64,000 nt of DNA from Rhizobium redzepovicii (GTDB taxonomy: Bacteria; Pseudomonadota; Alphaproteobacteria; Rhizobiales; Rhizobiaceae). The notes beneath the pieces are model-generated. The model was not told the origin of the DNA and did no database searches. It saw only the letters and a program-made list of their open reading frames with translations. Shown in pieces: positions 16,560 to 24,783 of this stretch. A program made the translations under genes and the position numbers. The stretch spans positions 186,001-250,000 of the forward strand of contig NZ_JAILYH010000004.1 of NCBI RefSeq assembly GCF_019793435.1, read 5' to 3'. The stretch's first letter is position 1. The number at the start of each line of letters is the position of its first letter.

Positions 16560-17527
16560 TGCCCCATATTCTCATTGCGGGAAAGTTGCATCCGTCAGGC
16601 ATGGCGCTCTTGAAAAGCGCTCCGGGCGTGACGTTCGACTACGTGGAAGAAGTGTCGGAGCAATCCTATCATCCATTTATCAGCAAGGCTGACGCCCTGG
16701 TGTTGCGCACGCAGCCGCTTTCAGCATCGACTGTTGCGAATGCGGACCGCTTAAAGATCGTCTCACGCCATGGCGTTGGATACGATGCCGTACATCTGGC
16801 ATCGCTCAATGAAAGAGGCATTGCACTTGCAGTAGTCGGCGACGTGAATTCGGTGTCGGTGGCGGAACACGCCATGATGTTGATCCTGTCGGCGGCGAAA
16901 CGGGTTCTTCGCGGCGATCGTGCCGTGCGCAATCCATCGGAATGGGGATGGCGGAATCGGCTGGAGGCGGAAGAGATTTCGGGAAAGCGCCTGCTGATCA
17001 TCGGGTTCGGTCGCATTGGGCGTCATCTCTCCAGAATGGCCGCCGGCTTTGGCATGGAGATCCGAGCTTTTGATCCTTATCTGCAGGCCCAAGGCTGGCC
17101 CGGGGGGGCGGTCTTGCCCGAGGGCAGCCTCCTCAATGGCCTTCGGTGGGCTGACGTAGTCTCGGTCAATGTTCCAAAGGCCGATCGACCGATAATAGCC
17201 AAAGATGAACTTGCCGCGATGAACCCCGGTGCCATCCTCGTCAATACAGCCCGCGGTGGTGTTGTCGATGAGGCAGCTTTGATCGAAGCACTGCAATCCG
17301 GTCGTCTCGGCGCAGCAGGGCTCGACGTTTTTGACGACGAACCACCATCTGAGGATTGCCGCCTTCTAGCATTCGATCAGGTGGTGCTGTCACCGCATAT
17401 CGCCGGACTGACCCGTGAATGCGGTGAGCGGATGGCCGTAGCATCGGTTCAAAATGTGCTCGATTTTTTTGCCGGAAGAATAGATCCGAGCCTCGTTGTG
17501 AACGCCCAGTACTTGCAAGCGACCTAG
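16559..17527 (+). CDS. D-isomer-specific 2-hydroxyacid dehydrogenase
   Basis: A 322-residue NAD(P)-dependent dehydrogenase of the phosphoglycerate/hydroxypyruvate reductase family. The substrate-binding halves flank a central NAD domain with IIGFGRIGRHLSRMA (about 144-158), the catalytic Arg in LVNTARGGVVDE (about 225), the Glu in FDDEPP and the His in VLSPHIAGLT (about 279). The start ATG overlaps the aldolase stop (TGATG). It could reduce a hydroxypyruvate or tartronate-semialdehyde-type product of the aldolase step, or oxidise a 2-hydroxy acid. It closes the rightward enzyme operon; no clear terminator follows. Confidence 0.88.
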   Translation: MPHILIAGKLHPSGMALLKSAPGVTFDYVEEVSEQSYHPFISKADALVLRTQPLSASTVANADRLKIVSRHGVGYDAVHLASLNERGIALAVVGDVNSVSVAEHAMMLILSAAKRVLRGDRAVRNPSEWGWRNRLEAEEISGKRLLIIGFGRIGRHLSRMAAGFGMEIRAFDPYLQAQGWPGGAVLPEGSLLNGLRWADVVSVNVPKADRPIIAKDELAAMNPGAILVNTARGGVVDEAALIEALQSGRLGAAGLDVFDDEPPSEDCRLLAFDQVVLSPHIAGLTRECGERMAVASVQNVLDFFAGRIDPSLVVNAQYLQAT

Positions 17528-17654
17528 GCCAGCAAGCCGATAAGTTACAATCTGAATGTTGTGAGGGCCTGGCTTCCGCGCCCACGAAATTCTATGCGTA
17601 ACTAGCAATGAAAATTGCACGTATTAAAAATGACATTAAGCATTGAAATATGGT

Positions 17655-17704
17655 TTGACTCAGTGATTATTGCTGATTAGTTTATTTTGCAATGGTTGTT
17701 GCAA
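17655..17704 (+). promoter_or_regulatory. Predicted transporter promoter with RpiR operator, site 2
   Basis: The 286-base gap before the binding-protein gene is AT-rich. TTGACT (17655-17660) and TAGTTT (17678-17683) are 17 bases apart. Immediately downstream, at the expected transcription start, is TTGCAATGGTTGTTGCAA (17687-17704), whose reverse complement matches site 1 at 15 of 18 positions. No gene is seen in 17528-17813. Confidence 0.6.
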
Positions 17705-17813
17705 TTGAGGTTCTCGACAGCAATCATGGGCAGGCAGAAGTTTGGCGCTGGGAGGCGTCGTTCCTAGAAAATCTGTCGGTCCTGGATGCACTTTGTTCCA
17801 TGGGAGGTAAGAG

Positions 17814-18890
17814 ATGGAACGTCTGATCCGTGGCCTTATGGCCACAACAGTTATCGCAGTCGCAATGGGCGGCGTGGCAGTCGCGCAGGACAAGGCGAAA
17901 GTCTTCTTCTTGTTGCCAAATCAAACGACAATTCGCTTCGAAAGCCGCGATGCGCCGTTCTTCGTTCAGGCGATGAAGGAAAAGGCGCCCGACGTTGAAG
18001 TCGTGGTTCAGAATGCGCAGGGCGATCCCAATAAACAGCAGGCTCAGGTCGAAGATGCGATCGCTCAGGGGGCAAAGGTCATTCTGCTCACGTCTGCAGA
18101 CGCGAACCTTGCCGCCGGTGAGCTTGCCGCGGCGGCCAAGGCGAATGTTCCTGTCGTTCTCTACGATCACGATGCTGTCGGCGGAAAGGCCGAAGCCCAC
18201 ATCGTCTTCGACTCGCTGGCGGTTGGTCAGGCGCAGGGCAAACGCGCTGCGGAACTGATCAAGGCCATGTCGAAATCGCCGGTCAAGGTTGCACGCGTCA
18301 AGGGTAACCAGGGCGAGTACGGCACCGGGCAATACGAAAAAGGCCAGAATGAATTTCTTCAGCCGCTGATCGACTCCGGAAAGGTCAAGGTCGTTTGCGA
18401 ACAGTACACGCAGAACTGGGATCCGGTGCTGGCTCAGAACTTCGCCGAAGATTGCCTGACGAAGAATGGTGGCGACGTCGACGTCTTTCTCGGCATGAAT
18501 GACGGCACTACCGGTGGGTCTGTTGCGGCGCTGATCTCCCAGGGAGCAAAGCCGGGAGAGAAGCTCGTCACCGGCGGCCAGGATGCCACGGTAGAGGCGC
18601 TCCGCTACATCGCGCAAGGCTGGCAGGACAACTCCGTTCTCAAGGACCTGAAGGTCCAGGCAAACGAAGCCGCGGAAGTCGTCGCATCGATCGTTGCGGG
18701 CAAGGGGGTGCCGAAAGACCTGGTCAACGGCAAGGTCAACAACACCTTCATGGACGTCCCGGCCGTGTTCCTGCCGGTGAGCAACATCACGAAGGACAAT
18801 CTTGGCGACGTGGTCTCGAAAAGCGTTTGGACCTGGGCAGAAATCTGCAAAGGCATCGAAACGGCCGACGTCTGCAAGAAAAATCTTTAA
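17814..18890 (+). CDS. Sugar ABC transporter substrate-binding protein
   Basis: A periplasmic sugar-binding protein of the ribose/xylose-binding (PBP type 1) family, 358 residues. A Sec signal peptide ends around residue 25 (GGVAVAQD). The mature part shows the two-lobe layout, with FFLLPNQTTIRFESRD in the first strand, ILLTSADANLAAG, LYDHDAVGG near the hinge, and FLGMNDGTTGG in the second lobe. It is the first gene of a three-gene importer operon. A GGAGG site lies seven bases before the ATG. The ligand is probably the cyclitol or sugar broken down by the neighbouring enzymes; the sequence does not say which. Confidence 0.9.
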   Translation: MERLIRGLMATTVIAVAMGGVAVAQDKAKVFFLLPNQTTIRFESRDAPFFVQAMKEKAPDVEVVVQNAQGDPNKQQAQVEDAIAQGAKVILLTSADANLAAGELAAAAKANVPVVLYDHDAVGGKAEAHIVFDSLAVGQAQGKRAAELIKAMSKSPVKVARVKGNQGEYGTGQYEKGQNEFLQPLIDSGKVKVVCEQYTQNWDPVLAQNFAEDCLTKNGGDVDVFLGMNDGTTGGSVAALISQGAKPGEKLVTGGQDATVEALRYIAQGWQDNSVLKDLKVQANEAAEVVASIVAGKGVPKDLVNGKVNNTFMDVPAVFLPVSNITKDNLGDVVSKSVWTWAEICKGIETADVCKKNL

Positions 18891-18906
18891 TTTGATCGGT
18901 TGTTGC

Positions 18907-18935
18907 GGGGGAGGGCGGCGCGGCCGTCTTCCTCC
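18907..18935 (+). terminator. Hairpin between binding protein and ATPase genes
   Basis: GGGGGAGGGCGGC (18907-18919) and GCCGTCTTCCTCC (18923-18935) form a 13-pair stem with three G-U pairs and a three-base loop. There is no T-run. Such stems after binding-protein genes often protect the upstream message from 3' exonucleases or thin out read-through, keeping the binding protein in excess of the membrane parts. Confidence 0.6.
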
Positions 18936-18966
18936 GTTGCAGGATCAAGACCCTTCCGAGGATGAC

Positions 18967-19782
18967 ATGACCGTGACCGATTCAGGGCGTTCACAGGATA
19001 AAGCCCTTTCAACCAAAAAGTCTGTTCCGCTCATTTCGATGCGCAACATTCACAAATCGTTCGGCTCGGTTCACGCCCTGCGAGGAGCCTCCGTTGAAGT
19101 CCATGCCGGCGAAATCGTCGCGATGGTGGGCGATAACGGCGCGGGTAAATCGACGCTCGTGAAGGTGATGGCAGGCGTCTACGCGGCTGACTCCGGAGAA
19201 TATGAGATCGAAGGTAAGCCGGTTACGATCCGAACCCCGGCGGATGCCACTGCGCAAGGCATTGCGACGGTCTATCAGGATCTTGCGCTCTGCAACAATC
19301 TGGACGCTGTCCAGAATCTGTTTCTCGGTCGTGAATTGACCGGCTCGGGCATTTTCGGCCGCCGCATCCGCCGCGCGGAATGCGAAGTGCGCGCCCGCGA
19401 AGTCATGACGAGAATGCGTCTGGGCAACCTTTCGCTGACCCGGCCCGTTGGCGCCATGTCCGGCGGCCAACGTCAGAACATCGCGATAGCAAGATCCATT
19501 CTTTGGAAGCCCAAGGTGGTCATCCTCGACGAGCCCACCGCAGCCCTTAGCCACTCGGCGGCGCAACAGGTCGCAGACCTTATCCGCGGCCTGGCCGATG
19601 ATGGACTGGGTATCGTCATTGTCAGTCACGACATCCACCACTTTGTCGTGAATTCGACCGACCGCATCGAAGTCATGCGACTTGGCGCGAATGCGGCGAG
19701 CTTTCGCTCCAAGGATGTGACCGGGGAAATGGTCGTCAACGCGATGGTCGGCGGCAACGAGGGTGTCAATCTTGCCGGCTGA
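18967..19782 (+). CDS. Sugar ABC transporter ATP-binding protein (single domain)
   Basis: The ATPase of the importer, 271 residues. All motifs are intact: Walker A GDNGAGKST (about 52-60), Q-loop in TVYQDLALC, signature MSGGQRQN (about 160) and Walker B VVILDEPTAAL with the switch His in IVSHDIHH. It has one ATP-binding domain, as in FrcA-type importers, not the tandem pair found in RbsA/XylG. The ATG at 18967 is chosen because GAGGAT (18958-18963) precedes it; the open frame runs further upstream into the binding-protein gene but without a start site. Confidence 0.92.
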   Translation: MTVTDSGRSQDKALSTKKSVPLISMRNIHKSFGSVHALRGASVEVHAGEIVAMVGDNGAGKSTLVKVMAGVYAADSGEYEIEGKPVTIRTPADATAQGIATVYQDLALCNNLDAVQNLFLGRELTGSGIFGRRIRRAECEVRAREVMTRMRLGNLSLTRPVGAMSGGQRQNIAIARSILWKPKVVILDEPTAALSHSAAQQVADLIRGLADDGLGIVIVSHDIHHFVVNSTDRIEVMRLGANAASFRSKDVTGEMVVNAMVGGNEGVNLAG

Positions 19783-19816
19783 CCAGAACTCTTTCCATAG
19801 TCAAGGAACGAATACC

Positions 19817-21016
19817 ATGGCCTCCATCTCCACAACCGCCGCGCCGAAGCGACGCACTTTCGGAGAGCTTCTCAACAGCGATCTGCGGGCGCTGCCCGTG
19901 GTCATCGCGCTGATCGCGCTGTGGATCTTCTTTGCCACTCAGAGCGATATTTTCCTCACGCCGCGAAATCTATCGAACCTGCTTCAGCAATCGACGGTCG
20001 TCGGCATGATGGCGCTCGGTTTGATGTTTGTCCTCCTGGTTAAGGAGATCGATCTTTCGATCGCGGCAATACATGGGGTCACGGCAGTCTTCAGCGCAAA
20101 GCTGATCGTCGATTATGGTTTCTCGCCCTGGCTGGCGCTGCCTGTTGCAATTGTGATCGGCGCAGCGATCGGGTCTTGTTCCGCGCGGTGGGTAAACTGG
20201 GTGGGAGTGCCATCGTTCGTCGTCACCCTGGGCCTGGGGCTTGCACTCAACGGCATTCAATTGCTTCTGCTTCCTGCGACCGCGCGTTATGCCTTGATGG
20301 GGACAGGGGTTGAATACATAGCGCAGACGACTGTCGCAGGCGCCAGCGCCTGGATCGCCTGGGCAGTTGGGTTGATACTGCTCGGAGGGTTGATTTTTTC
20401 TGGCGTCGTCCGGCGACAGCGAGCAGGCCTTGAAGTATCGATTCTTCATAGCGTGCTGCTTCCTCTCCTCGGAGCAGGCATTCTGGGGGCACTGGTTGTG
20501 CTCGTCCTCAATGCCAGTCAAGGCATTCCGTTGCCCGTTCTGATCTTTGTGTTTCTCCTTGGTATCGGCGGCTATGTCTTAGGCGAAACTCAATTCGGCC
20601 TTTATCTATATGCGGTTGGAAATAATGACGAAGCGGCACGCCGAGCCGGCATCAACGTGCCACTCATTCGAATGGCTGCCTTTGCAATCGCCGGCGGTAT
20701 TGCGGCAATTGCTGGGATCGTTGCATCGTCGAGAACTCTCGGCGTCGGTGTCTTCTCTGGCGGCGGCGTCGGCGGTGGAACACTGTTGCTGGAATCAATC
20801 GCGGCGGCGGTCATCGGTGGCGTGAGCCTGTTCGGGGGGCGAGGCGCTATCCACGCAGCACTCTTGGGAGCCCTGGTCATCGGCACGGTCCAAAACGGCC
20901 TTAATCTCATGGGTGTGGAGAACGAAGTTCGTCTGATCGTCACCGGGCTTCTGCTGGTCCTCGCCGTTTCCATAGACAAGATCATTGAAAAGCTGACGGG
21001 ACAACAGTCCTTTTGA
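19817..21016 (+). CDS. Sugar ABC transporter permease
   Basis: A 399-residue inner-membrane permease of the ribose/xylose group (BPD_transp_2 type) with about ten hydrophobic segments. The family stretches GLMFVLLVKEIDLSIA (about 70-85) and YAVGNNDEAARRAGI (about 275-289), the loop that contacts the ATPase, are present, as is LFGGRGAIHAALLGALVIG near the C-terminus. AAGGAACG lies before the ATG at 19817. The protein probably works as a homodimer with the single-domain ATPase. It ends the transporter operon and is followed by a GC-rich stem. Confidence 0.92.
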   Translation: MASISTTAAPKRRTFGELLNSDLRALPVVIALIALWIFFATQSDIFLTPRNLSNLLQQSTVVGMMALGLMFVLLVKEIDLSIAAIHGVTAVFSAKLIVDYGFSPWLALPVAIVIGAAIGSCSARWVNWVGVPSFVVTLGLGLALNGIQLLLLPATARYALMGTGVEYIAQTTVAGASAWIAWAVGLILLGGLIFSGVVRRQRAGLEVSILHSVLLPLLGAGILGALVVLVLNASQGIPLPVLIFVFLLGIGGYVLGETQFGLYLYAVGNNDEAARRAGINVPLIRMAAFAIAGGIAAIAGIVASSRTLGVGVFSGGGVGGGTLLLESIAAAVIGGVSLFGGRGAIHAALLGALVIGTVQNGLNLMGVENEVRLIVTGLLLVLAVSIDKIIEKLTGQQSF

Positions 21017-21036
21017 TCTTGCGCTGCAAGGGTTGC

Positions 21037-21057
21037 GGGCGGCTCCGGTAGCCGCCC
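21037..21057 (+). terminator. Possible terminator after permease gene
   Basis: GGGCGGCT (21037-21044) pairs with AGCCGCCC (21050-21057) around CCGGT. It lies 20 bases after the stop codon. The missing T-run makes intrinsic termination uncertain. Confidence 0.45.
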
Positions 21058-21073
21058 GGCAAGGCAGATCGAT

Positions 21074-21124
21074 TTGACATTGCCAATCTTTTGCTGTTCA
21101 GCGCATGATGCAATGAGATTTGCA
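21074..21124 (+). promoter_or_regulatory. Regulator promoter region with predicted RpiR operator, site 3
   Basis: TTGACA is at 21074-21079. TGCAATGAGATTTGCA at 21109-21124 is a TGCAA-N6-TTGCA dyad on the minus strand and shares GCAA-N3-TCATTGCA with site 1. It ends ten bases before the start codon of the RpiR gene, a position suited to autoregulation. Confidence 0.55.
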
Positions 21125-21134
21125 GGTTTAGGAA

Positions 21135-22007
21135 ATGGCGAAGATCGAACCACCGCGAGATTACGAGGAATTCATTCGTCTGGTTCATGACCGCTACGGC
21201 GACATGAGCAAAACCTATCAGAAAATCTCAGTCTATCTTACCCAGAGCCCGAATGATGTGGCAGTCCTCTCTGTCAATGCGATCGCGGAGCGCTGTGGCA
21301 TTCACGCCTCCAGCTTCGTCCGTTTCGCCCAGTACCTCGGCTATGAGGGCTTCAAGGATCTGCAAGGCTTGTTTCAGCGCCGGCTCTCCACCGCCGCTCC
21401 TGGTTTCGAAGCGCGAAAGAAGGCATTGGAGACGGAGCTCGGTGCGCGGACGGATAGAAGCGAGGCGGGATTCCTTCGCGACCTCGTGGTGCGCGATATA
21501 GCGTCCTTACAGGACATTCTTGCGCAAATTTCCGGTGAGGACTTGGCCACAGCGGTCGACCTTCTGGAAAAAAGCGAGACAATCTTCTTAATCGGTCAGC
21601 TGCGTTCAGCGCCAGTGGTTGAATTGCTACGGTACGTTCTTACCATGCTTGGAAAGCGATGTGTTCTTCTCGACCCAGGTGGTGGGCTTGCCACATATAT
21701 GGGGCGTACGATGAAGGATACGGATCTCCTCTTTGCCGTATCGTTTCGTTTCTATGCGACTGAAGTTGTGAACGTGGTGGAAGATGCGGCCGCCCGGGGC
21801 ATTTCTATCGTCGCCATTTCCGACAGCACACTTTCACCTTTGGCCAAGTCTGCGACGGTTCTCTTCCCTGTCCCGGAGCATGAATACACGTTCTCGCGCT
21901 CTCTTGCTGCTCCGATGTGCCTGGCCCAGGCTTTGACTGTTGCGTTGGCAAGCCGCCTCCAGGGCAGCAAGGATGATCCTCGTATTCCGATCGTTACCGG
22001 ACAATAG
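21135..22007 (+). CDS. MurR/RpiR family transcriptional regulator
   Basis: A 290-residue sugar-responsive regulator. The N-terminal helix-turn-helix domain (about 1-85) contains VAVLSVNAIAERCGIHASSF, and a C-terminal SIS domain (about 130-265) binds phosphosugars, with FLIGQLRSAPVVE and FAVSFRFYATEVV marking the two halves. RpiR proteins control sugar and inositol operons; several rhizobial iol clusters are run by one. It is monocistronic, adjacent to the transporter it likely controls, and has its own putative operator just before the start codon. The ligand is expected to be an intermediate of the island pathway. Confidence 0.9.
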   Translation: MAKIEPPRDYEEFIRLVHDRYGDMSKTYQKISVYLTQSPNDVAVLSVNAIAERCGIHASSFVRFAQYLGYEGFKDLQGLFQRRLSTAAPGFEARKKALETELGARTDRSEAGFLRDLVVRDIASLQDILAQISGEDLATAVDLLEKSETIFLIGQLRSAPVVELLRYVLTMLGKRCVLLDPGGGLATYMGRTMKDTDLLFAVSFRFYATEVVNVVEDAAARGISIVAISDSTLSPLAKSATVLFPVPEHEYTFSRSLAAPMCLAQALTVALASRLQGSKDDPRIPIVTGQ

Positions 22008-22035
22008 CGCGCCCATTTCCCTCAAAATCCAATCC

Positions 22036-22161
22036 GTCGATTCGACTGCCGCTTCCGCCGGCCCTGTGCTTTCAGATCAGCTTCAGCCCCTTCAGGCTGA
22101 CATGGCCGTCCTTGCCGATGATGACGTGGTCGTGGACGGTGATATCGAGCGCCTTGGCCGC
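22036..22161. repeat. Right boundary repeat of the island (3' end of radC)
   Basis: This is the intact partner of the decayed copy at 8131-8247. The longest identical run spans 22073-22107 and matches 8158-8192, covering the RadC C-terminal codons and stop. The repeat extends past the stop codon into the non-coding flank (CGTCGATTC in both copies), so it is not explained by protein-level similarity alone. Confidence 0.85.
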
Positions 22162-22917
22162 CTCGATGATCACCTTGGTCATGTCGATGTCGGCACGTGA
22201 GGGCGTCGGGTCGCCGGACGGGTGGTTGTGGACGAGGATGATCGCCGTTGCCGAAAGCTCGAGCGCGCGCTTGACCACTTCGCGCGGATAGACCGGCGTA
22301 TGGTCGACCGTGCCGCGGCCCTGCACCTCGTCGGCGATCAGCACATTGCGCTTGTCGAGGAAGAGGATGCGGAATTGTTCGCGGGTCTCGTGCGCCATGG
22401 CGGCGTGGCAGTATTGAATGACCGAAGACCAGGAGGAGAGCACCTGCTTGCTTCTGATCTCGCTTTTCAGCGTCCGGTGGGCCACCGTCGAGATCAGTTT
22501 CAGGTCGAGCGCCACGGCCTCGCCGACGCCCTTCACCTCGGTCAGCAGCGCCGCCGGCGCGCCAAAAACGCCGGAAAGCGAGCCGAAGCGTTCGATCAGC
22601 GCCTTGGCGATCGGCTTGGTGTCGCGCCGCGGGATCAGGCGAAAAAGCAGGAGTTCAAGGATTTCATAGTCGGCAAGGGCGATGTCGCCCTGTTCGCGGA
22701 AGCGGTCACGCAGCCGCTCGCGATGGCCGTGATAATGCTCCTGAGCGGCGAGCGAAGCGGGCAGGGCGGCCTTGGCGTTCGGCGCGGCCGGTTTTTGCGG
22801 CTGTCCGCCGAAGAACGAGCGTTCGTCGGCGGCAACAGGCTCTTCGGTCTCAAAAGGCAGCTCGTCGTCGGAAGATGTCGCAACCGGCCTCTTCGCCATC
22901 GGATCGTCACCCGGCAA
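22072..22917 (-). CDS. radC: RadC family JAB1/MPN domain protein
   Basis: RadC-family protein of 281 residues (JAMM/MPN+ fold). After a low-complexity N-terminus of about 60 residues comes a helix-hairpin-helix stretch (about 85-145, with [13 protein letters not shown] and [10 protein letters not shown]), then the MPN domain with [16 protein letters not shown], giving the HxH-x7-D zinc motif. The historical DNA-repair role is doubtful; the biochemical function is unsettled. It overlaps the map gene by 11 bases, so the two are co-transcribed. Its 3' end is duplicated at 8131-8247, marking it as the insertion point of the island. Confidence 0.93.
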   Translation of the reverse strand: MPGDDPMAKRPVATSSDDELPFETEEPVAADERSFFGGQPQKPAAPNAKAALPASLAAQEHYHGHRERLRDRFREQGDIALADYEILELLLFRLIPRRDTKPIAKALIERFGSLSGVFGAPAALLTEVKGVGEAVALDLKLISTVAHRTLKSEIRSKQVLSSWSSVIQYCHAAMAHETREQFRILFLDKRNVLIADEVQGRGTVDHTPVYPREVVKRALELSATAIILVHNHPSGDPTPSRADIDMTKVIIEAAKALDITVHDHVIIGKDGHVSLKGLKLI

Positions 22918-23743
22918 ACGATGGCAAGCCCGGGCGGTCGAGCCCGCCTGGCGACAGCGTAAAGATCTCGCAGCCGTCGGAGGTGACGCCGATGGTGTGT
23001 TCGTACTGCGCCGAAAGCGACCGGTCGCGGGTGACCGCCGTCCAGCCGTCGGCCAGCACCTTCACATGCGGCCGGCCGAGATTGATCATCGGCTCGATGG
23101 TGAAGATCATGCCTTCGCGCAGTTCCGGCCCTTCATTGGCGCGGCCGTAATGCAGGATATTCGGTGAATCGTGGAACAGCCGGCCGACGCCGTGGCCGCA
23201 GAAATCGCGCACCACCGAACAACGCTCGGCCTCGGCATAGGTCTGGATCGCCTCGCCGATTGCGCCGGTGCGGGCGCCGGGCCTGACGGCGGAAATGCCG
23301 CGCATCAGCGATTCATAGGTGACCTCGAGCAGTCGCTCGGCGGCGCGCTTGATCGTTCCCACCGGATACATCCGGCTGGAATCGCCGTGCCAGCCGTCGA
23401 GCACGAAGGTGACGTCGATATTGACGATATCGCCCTCACGCAGCGGCTTGTCGTTCGGAATGCCGTGGCAGACAACGTGGTTGATCGAGGTGCAGGTCGA
23501 TTTGGTGTAGCCGCGATAATTCAGCGTCGCCGGGTGGGCGCCGTGATCCATGCCGAAATCGAAGACGAACCGGTCGATGTCATCGGTCACCAGCCCCGGC
23601 TTGACGATGTCGGCCAGCGCATCGAGGCAGCGCGCCGTCAGCTGGCATGCCCTGCGCATGCCTTCGAATGCTTGCGCGTCGTAAAGCCGGATGGCGCCCG
23701 TATTCTTCGAGGGCGCGGAAGAGGCTTCGATATAGTTCACCAT
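22907..23743 (-). CDS. map: Type I methionine aminopeptidase
   Basis: Removes the initiator methionine from new proteins. The 278-residue product has the pita-bread fold markers and all five metal ligands in order: Asp in VNIDVT, Asp in WHGDSS, His in GHGVGRLFH, Glu in TIEPMI and Glu in QYEHTIG. The substrate-site His in NHVVCHG is also present. A short N-terminal extension of about 20 residues precedes the catalytic domain. It sits upstream of radC in an operon. Essential in most bacteria, so it anchors this edge of the island to the core chromosome. Confidence 0.95.
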   Translation of the reverse strand: MVNYIEASSAPSKNTGAIRLYDAQAFEGMRRACQLTARCLDALADIVKPGLVTDDIDRFVFDFGMDHGAHPATLNYRGYTKSTCTSINHVVCHGIPNDKPLREGDIVNIDVTFVLDGWHGDSSRMYPVGTIKRAAERLLEVTYESLMRGISAVRPGARTGAIGEAIQTYAEAERCSVVRDFCGHGVGRLFHDSPNILHYGRANEGPELREGMIFTIEPMINLGRPHVKVLADGWTAVTRDRSLSAQYEHTIGVTSDGCEIFTLSPGGLDRPGLPSFAG

Positions 23744-23898
23744 TGCAGGGCCTTAGCGGAGAATATTAGAATTGTTCATAATGTAGCTATGCCGGGTTCG
23801 TCCATCGCGATCAACCGTCGGGACGAGATTTCTCAGCAGATCCTAATCGCATAGCGGGCAGCCTCCCGCATCGGCTCATCGTCAAATCCTCGGACAGG

Positions 23899-24651
23899 AT
23901 GGAATATCCACAATCTTCTCAAGAGGATAGGATTGATTGCATGAAGCCTCCTCGCTACTCACCGATTGGTGACAGTGGGGAAGGGTCGTTCGTGCTTGAT
24001 GAAGCGGTAAAACTTGAAAATTTGCCTGAGGCCGGCGGCGAGCCGGAGCGGCGAGTGCGCGATCGGGGCGCCACCGAGCGCGCCATCCTTGCCGCCGCCA
24101 AGGGATTGCTGGCCGAGGAGGGCTTCCAGAATTTCGGCATCAATGCGGTCGCCCGCCGCGCCGGTTGCGACAAGCAGCTGATCTATCGTTATTACGGCGG
24201 TCTTGACGGTCTGGTCGAGGCGATCGGCGCCGATCTCGGCACTTGGGTGAAGGATCGCATTCCCGAAGATGCCGGCGGCATGTTCCTGTTGACCTATGGC
24301 GACCTGATGGAGCGGCTGTCGCTTCTCCTGCTCGACGCTTTGAGAAACGATCCGCTGATGCGCCGCATCCTCGCCTGGGAGATATCTGAGAACACCGAGC
24401 AGGTGAGGCGGCTTTCCGAAGCGCGTTCGAAGGCTTTGGCTCTCTGGCTGGAGCGCATGCGCGGCTCGCTGGCGCCGCCGAAAGGTGTTGATGCCGCGGC
24501 CGTCAATGCCGTCATCATCGCCGCGATCCAGCATCTCGTGCTTGCCGCAGCAAGCGGCGGGCAGTGCGCCGGTCTGTCGCTGAAGACGCCGAAGGACTGG
24601 GAGAAGGCGGCGATGGCGCTGAAGCGCATCGTGCGCGGCGTCTACGGCTGA
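23899..24651 (+). CDS. TetR family transcriptional regulator
   Basis: A 250-residue protein with a TetR-type DNA-binding domain at about residues 45-100: ATERAILAAAKGLLAEEGF followed by INAVARRAGCDKQLIYRYYGG, the usual helix-turn-helix with YRYYGG recognition end. The C-terminal part is helical and would bind a ligand and dimerise. The N-terminal 40 residues are unusually long for the family. The true start may be the ATG at 23941, which follows AAGAGGATAGG, giving 236 residues. It faces away from map. No obvious target operator was found. Confidence 0.88.
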   Translation: MEYPQSSQEDRIDCMKPPRYSPIGDSGEGSFVLDEAVKLENLPEAGGEPERRVRDRGATERAILAAAKGLLAEEGFQNFGINAVARRAGCDKQLIYRYYGGLDGLVEAIGADLGTWVKDRIPEDAGGMFLLTYGDLMERLSLLLLDALRNDPLMRRILAWEISENTEQVRRLSEARSKALALWLERMRGSLAPPKGVDAAAVNAVIIAAIQHLVLAAASGGQCAGLSLKTPKDWEKAAMALKRIVRGVYG

Positions 24652-24783
24652 CAGCTCATTCATCCACAGGCAGCGGCTGCCGCGTTAACCTTAATGAATG
24701 GTTTACGTTGCCTGGCCTGGGTTAACCCGACAGTGTGAAGGGGAGCAGAGATGGAATGAGTAAGAGCCCCCGAGTTGACATCA

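Larger units (their letters stand above)
8131..22161. mobile_element. Genomic island bounded by radC 3'-end direct repeats
   Basis: About 14 kb of catabolic and transport genes lie between two direct copies of the radC 3' end (8131-8247 and 22036-22161). Housekeeping genes flank it on both sides (sthA and radC-map). All twelve intact genes inside belong to one metabolic theme with its own transporter and regulator. Intergenic parts inside (13201-13290, 17590-17710) are visibly richer in A and T than the surrounding chromosome. No integrase, transposase or recombination directionality gene is visible, so if it arrived by site-specific integration the integrase has been lost, or the event was homologous recombination at radC. 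Inference from layout; mechanism unproven. Confidence 0.6.

Noticed and set aside
8131..22161. An integrase, transposase or insertion sequence in the island
   Set aside because: All frames were read; every intact gene is an enzyme, transporter part or regulator. No recombinase motif was seen.
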